Counted from the first letter of the stretch, positions 25,367-34,198 are shown. The stretch: 64,000 bases of DNA from Enterovibrio norvegicus DSM 15893 (GCF_900115495.1 NZ_FOWR01000022.1:25631-89630), one strand, 5' to 3'. A program made the numbers and translations. Notes: generated by a model not told the origin, from the letters alone.

Positions 25367-26023
25367 TCACAAACCAAGGCGTGCAGTAAGCCACACGGAA
25401 ATATCATTGATTTGTGGCATACACACCTGATGCTCCATCGGGTAGGTAGACCAATTAGGTTTAAAACCCGCGGCAATCAAATCGTCACGCGCATCTTCCC
25501 CCATCGTTGGCAACACTACGGGGTCAAAACTGCCATGCATGATTTCAATCGGGATATCACGATTTGCATCCGAATATTCAATGACGTCGGAGGTAGGGAA
25601 ATACGTCGATAACGTCAGCAACCCCGCCAGCGATTGCGGGAAACTCAACGCAGATTGATAGGCGACGGCGCCGCCTTGAGAAAAGCCGGCCAGAATGATG
25701 CGATCGGCAGCAATACCTCGCGAGATTTCTTGTTCGATCAATTCATTCACTTGGTTTGCAGATGCAAGAAGTTGCTCGGTATTTAGCTTTCGCCCAGCCC
25801 CCATTTCCAAAATGTCATACCAAGCAGGCATCACCATACCGCCGTTTACCGTGACAGGTATTGACGGCGAGTGTGGAAAAATAAACCGCACAGGCGCATC
25901 TGCAGGAAGGCGGAGTTCAGGCAAAATCGCCTCAAAATCATGGCCATTAGAGCCTAAACCATGTAGCCAGATCACAGCCGCGGTAGCGGCAATTTTCGGT
26001 TCAACTTCTACGCATTTCAGCAT
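25367..26023 (-). CDS. Carboxylesterase/phospholipase, alpha/beta hydrolase
   Basis: A 218-residue cytoplasmic Abhydrolase_2 enzyme (EstB/YpfH type). Motifs: AAAVIWLHGLGSNGHDFEAILPEL (oxyanion loop), LAGFSQGGAVAYQSALSF (nucleophile Ser in GFSQGG), MHGSFDPVV (Asp) and TYPMEHQVCMPQI (His). Substrate probably short acyl esters or lysophospholipid; cannot be told from sequence. Cupin gene 33 bp upstream is read in the same direction and may be co-transcribed. Confidence 0.92.
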   Translation of the reverse strand: MLKCVEVEPKIAATAAVIWLHGLGSNGHDFEAILPELRLPADAPVRFIFPHSPSIPVTVNGGMVMPAWYDILEMGAGRKLNTEQLLASANQVNELIEQEISRGIAADRIILAGFSQGGAVAYQSALSFPQSLAGLLTLSTYFPTSDVIEYSDANRDIPIEIMHGSFDPVVLPTMGEDARDDLIAAGFKPNWSTYPMEHQVCMPQINDISVWLTARLGL

Positions 26024-26056
26024 CTTTTCGTTCCATATCTAAGAGGTTATTAGAAA

Positions 26057-26368
26057 TTACACACTGCCTTCTTTCTCGATCACCAAAATGCGTGCTTCGC
26101 CAACAGGGTGCGCCACATGTTCAGTGCCCACTGCGGCGTAAAAAATATCACCGACGACCATCAGGTTAGATTTCTCAAGGCCATTCTCGCGATAGCGCAT
26201 CTCGACTTTGCCATCGAGCACAACGAAGATCTCTTCTCCGTCGTTGATGTGCCATTTGTAGGGTTGGTCGGTCCAATGAAGGCGCGTGGTAATGCCGTTC
26301 ATGTTGGCGATGTCCATCGCACCCCATGGTCGTTCAGCTGTATAATTGGCGCTTTTAATAAACTTCAT
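26057..26368 (-). CDS. Small cupin-domain protein
   Basis: A 103-residue single-domain cupin (WHINDGEEIFVVLDGKVEMRYRENGLEKSNLMVVGDIFYAAVGTEHVAHPVGEARILVIEKEG), with the metal-binding His/Glu residues of the first motif (H..D/E) and second His. Function unknown. Probably in one unit with the downstream esterase. Confidence 0.85.
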   Translation of the reverse strand: MKFIKSANYTAERPWGAMDIANMNGITTRLHWTDQPYKWHINDGEEIFVVLDGKVEMRYRENGLEKSNLMVVGDIFYAAVGTEHVAHPVGEARILVIEKEGSV

Positions 26369-26467
26369 ACAGCCATCCTTGCGGTATTCATCTCAAGCTA
26401 AAGCTTATAGATCGGTAGCGGAATTGAAAACAAAGGCGTGGAAAAACAGGGGAAAGATCAATGCATT

Positions 26468-26491
26468 TAGATGTGACAGGAGATGTAACAG
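26468..26491. repeat. 12-bp imperfect tandem repeat
   Basis: GATGTGACAGGA followed by GATGTAACAGGA in the gap between the cupin and the NusG-like gene. Only two units; significance unknown. Confidence 0.4.
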
Positions 26492-26551
26492 GACACTTAC
26501 GAACGCCATCCTTGGCTGGGTATGGAAACAATCAGGGCGCAGCGTGACTGT

Positions 26552-27070
26552 TTACCAAGTAAATTCAGATATTTCAGTTCTTACGTAGCAGCGAGAAGGC
26601 AGATCGAGCAACATAGAGAACCCTAGCTGTGTCACTGGCGTGGCAATCAGCTTCACCTCTCCCATGTCAACAAATTTTCCGGTAATGCCTTTCAGCGAAC
26701 CGTTGATCACGGCAATGGTACAACCATCTACCTTGTCATTATTGATGGATTCGGTTTGTTCATAATAGTGCAGCACGGTTTTAATTTTAACGATGTCACA
26801 CCCTGGAACAGAGGCCAAATATTTGCCATGCCTAACAAAGTGAGACAATTCCGGTGCCGTTTTTACCCACTGAAGCCCTTCAGGCGTAGTGCGAACAAAA
26901 ACGTGGCATTTGAACAAGGGCTCGTAGCACGTTCGTTTTTTACCATTCACCACTTGCGAGAAGGTGCGAACAGGCAAATACACATCTATCCCCTTACGTT
27001 GAAGGCGACCGGCGAGATCTTGTTCTTCACCTGGGTGTGTACACGCAACATACCAGCGATAACTTTGCAA
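26552..27070 (-). CDS. RfaH/NusG-like transcription antitermination factor
   Basis: A 172-residue protein with an NusG N-terminal domain (YRWYVACTHPGEEQDLAGRLQRKGIDVYLPVRTFSQVVNGKKRTCYEPLFKCHVFVRT) and a KOW-like C-terminal part (GLKITGKFVDMGE region). RfaH-type proteins travel with RNA polymerase to extend long surface-polysaccharide operons. A start at TTG 27070 is preferred because it follows AAGGAG with six-base spacing and gives MQSYRWYV, which resembles the RfaH N-terminus MQSWY; the frame is open to 27127. No polysaccharide genes or ops element GGCGGTAG were seen in the window, so the target is elsewhere. Confidence 0.82.
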   Translation of the reverse strand: MQSYRWYVACTHPGEEQDLAGRLQRKGIDVYLPVRTFSQVVNGKKRTCYEPLFKCHVFVRTTPEGLQWVKTAPELSHFVRHGKYLASVPGCDIVKIKTVLHYYEQTESINNDKVDGCTIAVINGSLKGITGKFVDMGEVKLIATPVTQLGFSMLLDLPSRCYVRTEISEFTW

Positions 27071-27127
27071 TTCGCTCTCCTTTAACGCAGGCTCAACGCC
27101 CAAATAATGAAAGGCTAATGAGCTCAA

Positions 27128-27355
27128 AACATAAACTGCAGACTGAGAAATTTACGATTGCAGGATTTAACTTATTTCACGAAGAATAATAACTCTTAAA
27201 CAGATAGGAGAAAAGTAAAAGAACGCAGGATGTGACAAGGCTTCTCGACGTAACGACAACTCCGGAATGCCTGTCACAAAGATGAACATTGAAGTGATCT
27301 GAACCGGAAAGATATCTGGGCTTTTCGCAAAGAAATTTTTACATAATCATTGCCA
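27128..27355. other. Gap without a recognised feature
   Basis: 228 bp between the NusG-like gene start and the LysR stop; no gene, repeat or terminator was found. Confidence 0.4.
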
Positions 27356-28207
27356 TTACCACCTGTTTTTTAGGTGGCTAGCAAATGCGGTGAGCAAAGG
27401 GTTCCTATTTAAGGAAGGATGATAGAGCAGCCACAGGTTCCAACAAGGCAAAGGGGTCAATGTAGGAACGCTTTTTAGTGTGTCATCGTTTTCGACGATA
27501 AAGCTAGGTAGTAAACCGATACCAACCCCAGACCGAATAATCTCCCCAACACACATATAACTGTCAGCCTTCAGTTGGTAGGTACACGCATCCTTTTGTT
27601 CGCCTTGCCAGCGCTCCCCTGGCAGATGCGCAAAGCAATCGTTCAACCCCACCCAAATCGCAGAATCGATTTTCTGTGCCTCACGCTTCTGTGCAAGCTG
27701 TAATGAGAAAGAGTGCAAACGTATACCCACTAAATCTTCGTCTGGAGAATTAGTTGCCCGAATAGCCAGATCGGTGCTCGCCTCCCTCAGGTCAACATGC
27801 ATGGGCGTAGCACTGATCTCAAAGTTAGTGTTTGGATTGGTTGCTGAAAATGCTCCAATCAGAGAAGACAATCTCGGTAACGCAATATCACAGCAACTTA
27901 CCGTTAACGTGCCTTCAATGTGCTCTTGTTTCTTCTTCAACCAAAAACGGATGTCATTGACATTGTCTCCCATACGTTCAACAAATGTGCCCAACTGCTG
28001 CCCATCATGGGTGAATATAATGCCGTTAGTCGTTCGACGAATGAGGCATACTCCCACTGTTTCTTCTAGACGAGCAACCCGCCGGCATACCGTGGAGTGA
28101 CTGATATTCAGTGCTTTAGATGCACCTGAAAGTGAGCGCGCTTTGACTACAGCAAAGAAAATCTTTAAATCATTCCAAACTGGCTCTGCAATTTTGCCAT
28201 CACCCAT
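27356..28207 (-). CDS. LysR-family regulator, divergent from GST/VOC genes
   Basis: A 283-residue LysR regulator with N-terminal winged HTH (WNDLKIFFAVVKARSLSGASKALNISHSTVCRRVARLEETVGVCLIRRTTNGIIFTHDGQQL) and a C-terminal co-inducer domain. Start ATG 28207 follows GGAGGTTTACGC; an ATG at 28222 has no such site. It is divergent from the glutathione-transferase/glyoxalase-family pair, 81 bp apart, so it most likely controls them (inference). Confidence 0.9.
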   Translation of the reverse strand: MGDGKIAEPVWNDLKIFFAVVKARSLSGASKALNISHSTVCRRVARLEETVGVCLIRRTTNGIIFTHDGQQLGTFVERMGDNVNDIRFWLKKKQEHIEGTLTVSCCDIALPRLSSLIGAFSATNPNTNFEISATPMHVDLREASTDLAIRATNSPDEDLVGIRLHSFSLQLAQKREAQKIDSAIWVGLNDCFAHLPGERWQGEQKDACTYQLKADSYMCVGEIIRSGVGIGLLPSFIVENDDTLKSVPTLTPLPCWNLWLLYHPSLNRNPLLTAFASHLKNRW

Positions 28208-28288
28208 TGCGTAAACCTCCATGTTAATGTCGTCATTCTCCTTTTACAGTGGTGTGAACTCAATCATCCCTTAGAAGGAAGTCACCCC

Positions 28289-28885
28289 ATGAAGTTGTAT
28301 GATCTAGAACTGTCCGGTAACTGTTATAAGATTCGTCTTTTCTGTGCACTGAACAATATTCAAATCGACATTGCTCCGGTCGATTATCTCGCTAACGAGC
28401 ACAAATCAGCGGCTTTCCTCAACATCAACCCTCTTGGACAAATCCCAGTGCTTGACGATGAGGGAGTGCTGATCAGAGATTCGCATGCCATTCTTATCTA
28501 CCTCGCGCAAACCTTCCGTTTAAATCACTGGTTGCCACACAGTGCCCTCACTCAGGCGCGCATCATGGAGTGGCTTTCTTTTTCCGCAAATGACATTGCT
28601 CGTGGCCCGAACGATGCTCGCTTGCACGATTTGTTTGGCCTTCCCCTCGATATTGATACCGCAAGAAACAACGCGAAAAAATGCCTGGATATCATGGATG
28701 CACATCTCGCCACACATACATGGTTAGCCCACAAAAGCGCAACGATTGCCGATATCGCTTGTTTTCCCTATGTCGCACTGGTGCAAGAAGGGGGCGTCAG
28801 TCTTCAAGGTTATGACAATATCCACCGTTGGATAAGAGACATAAAAGCGCTCGATGGCTTCATCCCTATGCCAGGATTGGCATAA
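28289..28885 (+). CDS. Glutathione S-transferase
   Basis: A 198-residue two-domain GST: N-terminal thioredoxin-like domain (MKLYDLELSGNCYKIRLFCALNNIQIDIAPVDYLANEHKSAAFLNINPLGQIPVLDDEGVLIRDSHAILIYLA; cis-Pro in QIPVL, ESxAI-like region DSHAI) and an alpha-helical C-terminal domain (WLAHKSATIADIACFPYVALVQEGGVSLQGYDNIHRWI). The stop TAA shares a base with the ATG of the VOC gene, giving translational coupling. Likely detoxification of electrophiles with glutathione. Confidence 0.94.
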   Translation: MKLYDLELSGNCYKIRLFCALNNIQIDIAPVDYLANEHKSAAFLNINPLGQIPVLDDEGVLIRDSHAILIYLAQTFRLNHWLPHSALTQARIMEWLSFSANDIARGPNDARLHDLFGLPLDIDTARNNAKKCLDIMDAHLATHTWLAHKSATIADIACFPYVALVQEGGVSLQGYDNIHRWIRDIKALDGFIPMPGLA

Positions 28886-29298
28886 TGTCAGTCCACTTTC
28901 GTGTCACCAAGGTTGAACATGTCGGTATTCGCGTCAGTGACCCTGAAGAATCAGTTCGGTTTTATCAATTGCTGGGCTTTAAAGAAGTGGTCCACTTGCC
29001 CGATCATCAAGCATGTGAACTCACTAACGCGGATGGCATCACGGTGAATTTAATTTTCAATGGCGAAGCGCACAACCCGAAAATATACAATCCGCTACAG
29101 GATGCTCAACCCAAGCGCCCAGGAATAACGCACATCGCATTTGTCATTGATTCAATGCCGCAGTTTCTTGAATTCTGCGCATCTAACAACATTGCGATCA
29201 CAGAAGGCCCAATACGTATCGGTGAACGCAGGGTGGCCTGTTTTATTCGGGATCCCGATGGGGTGGTGTTGGAGTTCAACGCACTGAATACGCAATAA
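28885..29298 (+). CDS. VOC/glyoxalase-like dioxygenase-fold protein
   Basis: A 137-residue protein (start ATG 28885) of the VOC superfamily: VTKVEHVGIRVSDPEESVRFYQLLGFKEVVHLPDHQACEL ... ITHIAFVIDSMPQFLEFCASNNIAITEGPIRIGERRVACFIRDPDGVVLEFNAL, with the paired metal-binding His/Glu pattern of glyoxalase-type enzymes. Overlaps the GST stop by 1 bp. May act on glutathione conjugates with the GST; substrate unknown. Confidence 0.9.
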   Translation: MSVHFRVTKVEHVGIRVSDPEESVRFYQLLGFKEVVHLPDHQACELTNADGITVNLIFNGEAHNPKIYNPLQDAQPKRPGITHIAFVIDSMPQFLEFCASNNIAITEGPIRIGERRVACFIRDPDGVVLEFNALNTQ

Positions 29299-29307
29299 GC
29301 GAAAGCG

Positions 29308-29735
29308 TTAGCCAGATGTATCCACGAGTTTCTTCGTCAGAAAATGCAGTTGATGAACGACAGGGTAATCATCGAGGGTCATTTGGCATTGATAGCCGCA
29401 TTTTTCGTAGAAGGGTTTGGCTTGAAAGCTCAGCGTATCAACCCATGCCGAATGGCAGCCTTGCTCAATCGCGTAGGCTCCATTCGTTGCATGAGTTGGG
29501 TACCAATGCCCTTTTCACTTGATACAGGATCTACCCAGAGGAAGCGGATATACATCCAATTCCCCCAGATTTTTGAAACGATGCCGCCGACACGCTTGCC
29601 CGCATCATCCACGGCATACACGCCGACATCAATGTCTTGTGCGTCCTCAACAAACGGGTCATTGAACGCAATCAGGCCTCGTCGCACATCCATGATGTCG
29701 TCCGCGTTGGGATCATTCACGATGTGGAATTCCAT
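29308..29735 (-). pseudogene. GNAT-family acetyltransferase with a frameshift
   Basis: The N-terminal half reads MEFHIVNDPNADDIMDVRRGLIAFNDPFVEDAQDIDVGVYAVDD...WGNWMYIRFLWVDPVSSEKGIGTQLMQRME, with the acetyl-CoA loop near the end. At about 29478-29483 the frame shifts; reading on in a second frame gives AYAIEQGCHSAWVDTLSFQAKPFYEKCGYQCQM...VVHQLHFLTKKLVDTSG, the expected C-terminus (FYEKCGYQ). The change is consistent with loss of one G (GAGGCC to GAGCC). ATG 29735 follows AGGAGG. Unless corrected by recoding, the product is truncated; a sequencing error is possible. Confidence 0.85.
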
Positions 29736-29786
29736 GCTTTCCTCCTGATCGCGTTGTTGCAATTCACTCGCGTCTTTATCGCTGGG

Positions 29787-30152
29787 TTATTTCTTTGTGG
29801 GTGCGCCTTGTGAAGCGCCAGCCGCTTCTAAGGCCTGTTTCAATGCGGTGATTTTCTTTTCTTTAAACCAAAAAATCAGGAACATACCAATGGTAACCGC
29901 AATGCAAGAATACAATTGCAATTGAGAATACACATTGAAATTGGTGGTCAGGAAAAACAACATGATGAGGGCGAGAATAGATTGCGTGATCCAGCGAGAC
30001 TTGTCGTTAAAACTCATGGTTTTCGAGGTTTCGTCATACTTCACATGCACACGACCGACTAGTGCGCCTAAGTTGATCAGAACACCCCCTGTGACAGATT
30101 TTGAATCATAATTGTTCGCTGCCAGATATTTTTCCAGACCTTTAAGATCCAT
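29787..30152 (-). CDS. Small membrane protein of unknown function
   Basis: A 121-residue protein (start MDLKGLEKYL at ATG 30152, after AAAGGAGAGC) with two hydrophobic segments: SILALIMLFFLTTNFNVYSQL and LYSCIAVTIGMFLIFWF; the basic and Ala-rich C-terminus is cytoplasmic. No family recognised. Confidence 0.7.
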   Translation of the reverse strand: MDLKGLEKYLAANNYDSKSVTGGVLINLGALVGRVHVKYDETSKTMSFNDKSRWITQSILALIMLFFLTTNFNVYSQLQLYSCIAVTIGMFLIFWFKEKKITALKQALEAAGASQGAPTKK

Positions 30153-30356
30153 GTATTGCTCTCCTTTCATGCAAGACAGAAAACGACCATATGCTGTTTT
30201 CTACTTCATGCTCACTGTGCTTAGTTGCTGATAATACCAGAAGCCTTTTCTCGCACAGAGGGGTTAACACCTTTCTTGCTCTCATTTCTTGTTACGAAAC
30301 GCTAAGCGCATCGATCTCATCGTGCTTCGCACATTGAATCTAAACACCCACCTAAA

Positions 30357-30427
30357 TTAGTTTCGATGCGATACAACAATTGACAATGCATCGTGCTAGT
30401 GAGATATTTGTTTCGCATCGATACTAA
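30357..30427 (+). promoter_or_regulatory. Promoter flanked by inverted repeats, upstream of the redoxin gene
   Basis: TTAGTTTCGATGCG (30357-30370) is repeated in inverse as CGCATCGATACTAA (30414-30427), one mismatched position. Between them lies TTGACA (30380-30385) with a 17-bp spacer to GATATT (30403-30408). The pattern suggests a sigma-70 promoter bracketed by two operator half-copies. Confidence 0.55.
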
Positions 30428-30464
30428 TTAAAATAACTCACTCCATCACCGTAAGGAGAACACC

Positions 30465-31019
30465 ATGTTGAACAATCATTCGGGAAATACATTTACTCTC
30501 AACGTCAGTGAGTGGTTTAACACCGATAAAAGCCTCGAGATGGCTGACTTCAAAGGGCGTGTTGTAGTGATCTATGCATTCCAAATGCTCTGTCCAGGTT
30601 GTGTGTCTCACGGGTTGCCACTCGCGAAAAACATCCAACAGTCTTTTCGCAATGAAGACGTGCAGGTTATTGGTTTACATTCGGTTTTCGAGCATCATGA
30701 CGTGATGACGCCCAAAGCGTTGGAAGCCTTCATTCATGAATATCGTCTCACATTTCCAATCGCCGTGGATACGCCGAGCAAATATAGCCACCTTCCTGAG
30801 ACCATGAAGGCCTATCAATTTGGAGGCACACCGACAATATTACTGATAGACCAATCGGGTAAACTGAGGCTGAATCACTTTGGCGCGGTAAATGAGCTCC
30901 AACTGGGTGCGATCATAGGTTCTCTATTGGAAGAAAAAGTGTCTCAAAAAGAAAAGGAAAGCGTGTCGGTTGATGAAACCCTTCAAGCAGGCTGTGACGA
31001 AAATGGCTGCAGCATTTAA
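30465..31019 (+). CDS. Thioredoxin-fold redoxin (AhpC/TlpA-like)
   Basis: A 184-residue protein without a signal peptide. LEMADFKGRVVVIYAFQMLCPGCVSHGLPLAKNIQQSF carries the redox motif CPGC of TlpA/ResA-like proteins; YQFGGTPTILLIDQSGKLRLNHFG has the cis-Pro region. The C-terminus ends with GCDENGCSI, two further cysteines that may form a second redox or metal pair. Likely a thiol reductase/peroxidase; physiological substrate unknown. Start follows AAGGAGAAC. Confidence 0.85.
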   Translation: MLNNHSGNTFTLNVSEWFNTDKSLEMADFKGRVVVIYAFQMLCPGCVSHGLPLAKNIQQSFRNEDVQVIGLHSVFEHHDVMTPKALEAFIHEYRLTFPIAVDTPSKYSHLPETMKAYQFGGTPTILLIDQSGKLRLNHFGAVNELQLGAIIGSLLEEKVSQKEKESVSVDETLQAGCDENGCSI

Positions 31020-31036
31020 GCTGATCTGAGTACCAT

Positions 31037-31071
31037 AAAAAGCGATACTGGCATGTTGCCCGTATCGTTTT
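31037..31071. terminator. Terminator after the redoxin gene
   Basis: GCGATACTGG (31042-31051) pairs with CCCGTATCGT (31059-31068) and runs into TTTTAC; A-run before it allows action on both strands. Confidence 0.7.
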
Positions 31072-31122
31072 ACCTTTTTCATTCTGCCGCTTGATAGCAG
31101 AAAAACGCACTCGAAGCGCTCG

Positions 31123-32225
31123 TTACATCAAACACCTTGGTTCTTGCTGCGTTGCGCAATGGATGCTGCCACCACCTGCCGCAATGGCATCAACATTCAG
31201 CGCCACAATGTCACGATCAGGAAACAACGAAGCCAATGTGTTTTTGGCTTTTCTGTCTGCCTCAACATCGCCGAATTCTTGCATGATCACTGCGCCATTA
31301 CACACGTAAAACCCCACGTAACCAGCGGCAAAATCAGGGCTGTCGTATCTCTCACGCACTGTGTTTGGCGTATCCAGTGGGTGAACCATGAGCTTGTTGC
31401 CTTGCGCATCGGTGGCGTTGGCGAGTATGTCAGCATGTTCGCGTGTTACATCATATTCATAGGAATCTGGATCGGTATCGATGCCCACCACCACATTGCC
31501 CGGCGTGGTGAATCTCGCATAAAAATCAGTATGCCCATCGGTGATATCTCGGCCTTTTATGCCCGGTAGCCAGATGATTTTTTGCAGCCCCAACAAAGGC
31601 GAGAGCGCATCTTCAAACTCGGCTTTGGACATGCCGGGGTTTCGGTTTTTGTTCAAGGCACAGCTTTCCGTGACGATTGCGGTGCCTTGGCCATCAACCT
31701 CAATCCCCCCTCCTTCCATCACCACAGACGCTTTTTCCCGCGGGAGTTGGGCATGATTGGCAATCAGTGCCGCCACCTTCGCATCCAATCGATAGGCTTG
31801 CTTGCCACCCCAACCATTAAAATTGAAATCTATTGCGGCACATTCTCCCATTGAGCTTTCAACAAACAACGGCGCTGTGTCTCTCGCTCATAGATCGTTC
31901 ATGTTGCTTTCAATGAAATCGACTCTGTCACCCATCAAAGCATACGCCCTTGCCATGTCACATTGACGACCAACATGGAAACCGGTTCATATTCAGCGAT
32001 AGTGAGAGCAATATTCGCGAGGTTTTCCTGTACGCCTGGGAATAAGCGTCGCCCCCAAATGTCCTTATTGGCGCCAAAAACCATCCAAGTACGTGCATGA
32101 GGTGCAGCCTCATCAGGCATTAGCCAACCTGAAGTGCGCGCAGTTGTCGCGCCAAGGTGACAAGCGAGTGGAAGTGTCACAGTGAGTAAGCCTGTTTGTT
32201 GAATGAAACGACGTCGAGAGATCAT
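31123..32225 (-). pseudogene. Tat-exported agmatine/peptidylarginine deiminase-like gene, disrupted
   Basis: The N-terminus MISRRRFIQQTGLLTVTLPLACHLG is a twin-arginine signal (S-R-R-x-F-I). The first part reads to VSMLVVNV, then the frame changes at about 31958-31965; the next stretch DMARAYALMGDRVDFIESNMNDL is followed by TGA at 31888-31890 in the place of the conserved tryptophan of LWARDTAPLFV (TGG to TGA). The C-terminal part DFNFNGWGGKQAYRLDAKVAALIANH ... VVMEGGGIEVDGQGTAIVTE ... IWLPGIKGRDITDGHTDFYARF ... GGGSIHCATQQEP is intact and matches PAD_porph enzymes (catalytic His in DGHTD, Cys in HCATQ). Two separate lesions mean inactive unless both are sequencing artefacts. Confidence 0.88.
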
Positions 32226-32413
32226 TGTAAGCCCAACGAGTTGACCCAAAAAATGCGTAATTTTATTCACTCTCAGTCTATGCACTTTGATTTAAGATGG
32301 TCTGTTTGAAGGGTGAAAATGCTACGCGCGGCGTGTTTCTCGTGACGAACACTTAAGAAAAATGCACCTAAGTGCTTATGGTGAATATGCATACTGAAGC
32401 GAATAGACAGGAT
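32226..32413. other. Gap between the deiminase pseudogene and the 72-residue gene terminator
   Basis: 188 bp without a recognised feature. Confidence 0.4.
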
Positions 32414-32449
32414 GAAAAAAACAGCCAGCAAATATGCTGACTGTTTTTG
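32414..32449 (-). terminator. Terminator after the 72-residue gene
   Basis: AAAAACAGCCAGCA pairs with TGCTGACTGTTTTT around AATA, one mismatch; A/T runs on both sides. Confidence 0.8.
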
Positions 32450-32459
32450 TTCAAATGCA

Positions 32460-32678
32460 TCAAATATCGAGTGGTGGTTTCTTTCGCATCTCTTCAAGCG
32501 AGCTCCCCATCATGATGGGGTCGGACAGGGACTCACATTCGTATACACCTTTGGTAAATTCAAGAGCTTCGTAAAAACTCCACCCTTGCTGGGAAAGCTC
32601 ACCTGCAATTTCCACTTTATTCTTTCCGCTACTGTGCATGTCAACAACGTTACCAATTGCTTCATCGATCTCATTCAT
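32460..32678 (-). CDS. Small hypothetical protein, 72 aa
   Basis: MNEIDEAIGNVVDMHSSGKNKVEIAGELSQQGWSFYEALEFTKGVYECESLSDPIMMGSSLEEMRKKPPLDI: a soluble acidic helical protein of unknown function. Preceded by AAGGTGCGGGT and followed by its own terminator, so probably expressed. Confidence 0.6.
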   Translation of the reverse strand: MNEIDEAIGNVVDMHSSGKNKVEIAGELSQQGWSFYEALEFTKGVYECESLSDPIMMGSSLEEMRKKPPLDI

Positions 32679-32845
32679 ACCCGCACCTTTATATTGTCAA
32701 GCTGTACTCGTTTAAGGTAGCGGGGTATTCCTACGCAAGATGTATCATATTTTTGACTCATCGCGCCTAATCACTCAGCATCACGGTATTACTTCACATC
32801 GTCGAGAAACAGGGGGAGCCAGCGTTACCATACCAAAGCTATGCA

Positions 32846-33607
32846 CTACCCTTTTCTGAGCGCCAGAATTTCCGCGATATCATCCGTTTCACGAAATAGG
32901 GTTAACCCTTGGTCTTGACGTTCAATCGCCACAATTGACATTCTGTCTGCAAGTTCATTGCCTTCAATGCCAACGTGACCATTCACGTGATGGATCGTAA
33001 TGTCAGATTTCATTGATTGATAGAGCGCATAAGCCGACTGAATGATGTCGAGGTTTTTAATTTCACCGCCTGCCTTTTTCCAGCCTTTTTTCTCCCACCC
33101 TTCAGCCCACTTTGTCACGCAATCGATAGAGTATTTTGAGTCACAATAAATCGCCACGGACTGCTTTTTTTCAAGCTTCTCTTGCGCAAGCATGAACGCT
33201 TGTTCTAGCCCATGCAGCTCAGCCGTATTGTTCGTGCCTACCGCTTGATAAAGTCCATACCACAGCTCGCGTAATTGGTTATTTTCATATACCGCTAAAC
33301 CCGTGCCCGCTTCACCAGGGTTAGGTTCACACGCTCCATCCGTAAAAATCTTAATATCAAACGGCATCGCTGCGATTTGTGCTTCGGATAACGGAACAGG
33401 CTTTGATTTATTCGTTTTCTTAACGGCAGAAGACGTTGCTGATGCTGCGCTAGATTTACCACCAAACGCTGCTTCCGCTTCCACTAACGTGGGAAACGAT
33501 TTGAATTTTGCACCCTGGAAACCGTCAACTTGCGCTTTGCATTGCGCCCAGTCAGTGTAAATACCACTCTTACGACCTTTCCAAACCACATAGTATTTTT
33601 TAGCCAA
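32846..33607 (-). CDS. Ribonuclease HI with N-terminal hybrid-binding domain
   Basis: A 253-residue protein: N-terminal caulimovirus-viroplasmin/HBD domain (KYYVVWKGRKSGIYTDWAQCKAQVDGFQGAKFKSFPTLVEAEAAFGG, residues 3-50), a Ser/Lys-rich linker, then an RNase HI domain with the acidic catalytic set (IFTDGACEPNPGEAG, NTAELHGLEQAF, IYCDSKYSIDC, NGHVGIEGNELADRMS). It removes RNA from RNA:DNA hybrids. This eukaryote-like HBD-RNase HI type is separate from the standard rnhA. Confidence 0.93.
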   Translation of the reverse strand: MAKKYYVVWKGRKSGIYTDWAQCKAQVDGFQGAKFKSFPTLVEAEAAFGGKSSAASATSSAVKKTNKSKPVPLSEAQIAAMPFDIKIFTDGACEPNPGEAGTGLAVYENNQLRELWYGLYQAVGTNNTAELHGLEQAFMLAQEKLEKKQSVAIYCDSKYSIDCVTKWAEGWEKKGWKKAGGEIKNLDIIQSAYALYQSMKSDITIHHVNGHVGIEGNELADRMSIVAIERQDQGLTLFRETDDIAEILALRKG

Positions 33608-33818
33608 ACCGATTCCTTACTGATTCATTGAGGAGGGATGTTTTGAATACCCAGTCTCTCCTGCCACACAGCGACAACTGCACCACCCTCATTATTCATA
33701 AATCAGCGATAGGCGCTACCGACAATGCCGATGCTCGCACTCATCCGGCAATAAGTATGGAATGTACAAAGTAAAATACGCTAGGCTAGTTATAAAACTC
33801 AGGCTGAGGAGAAGTAGG

Positions 33819-34166
33819 ATGGACAGCCCTAAAAGACCGATAAACAACCATGAGGCCTACCATGCCCATGTGTATTTTGATGAGAGCACACTGGATACAG
33901 CAAAGCATCTTCATCAGAAAATTCAGCAAAACTTTCCCCTAAAATTAGGGCGAATACATGAAAGACCTGTTGGCCCACACACGATGTGGAGCTATCAAGT
34001 GCTTTTCTTCAACGCAGACTTCGACCGCTTCATTCCTTGGTTAGATGAGGAAAGAAAAACATTGAATGTGCTTGTTCATGCTAGCACTGGCGACGATCTT
34101 GCTGACCACACTAAACATGCGTATTGGCTTGGAGATACCGTAGAGTTAGATCTTCGCGGATTCTAA
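33819..34166 (+). CDS. DOPA 4,5-dioxygenase family protein
   Basis: A 115-residue protein (start MDSPKRPINNHEAYHAHVYF at ATG 33819 after GAGGAGAAGTAGG) matching PF08883: YHAHVYFDESTLDTAKHLHQKI ... RPVGPHTMWSYQVLFF ... VLVHASTGDDLADHTKHAYWLGDTVEL. Conserved His residues (HAHVYF, GPHTMW, HAxTGD, DHTKHA) suggest a metal centre; in bacteria the physiological function is unclear. Confidence 0.88.
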   Translation: MDSPKRPINNHEAYHAHVYFDESTLDTAKHLHQKIQQNFPLKLGRIHERPVGPHTMWSYQVLFFNADFDRFIPWLDEERKTLNVLVHASTGDDLADHTKHAYWLGDTVELDLRGF

Positions 34167-34198
34167 CGACAAGCGCCTTTAAGCCTTATTTATGTAGA

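Noticed and set aside
29316..29522. Plus-strand frames over the GNAT gene
   Set aside because: They are antisense to conserved acetyltransferase code.
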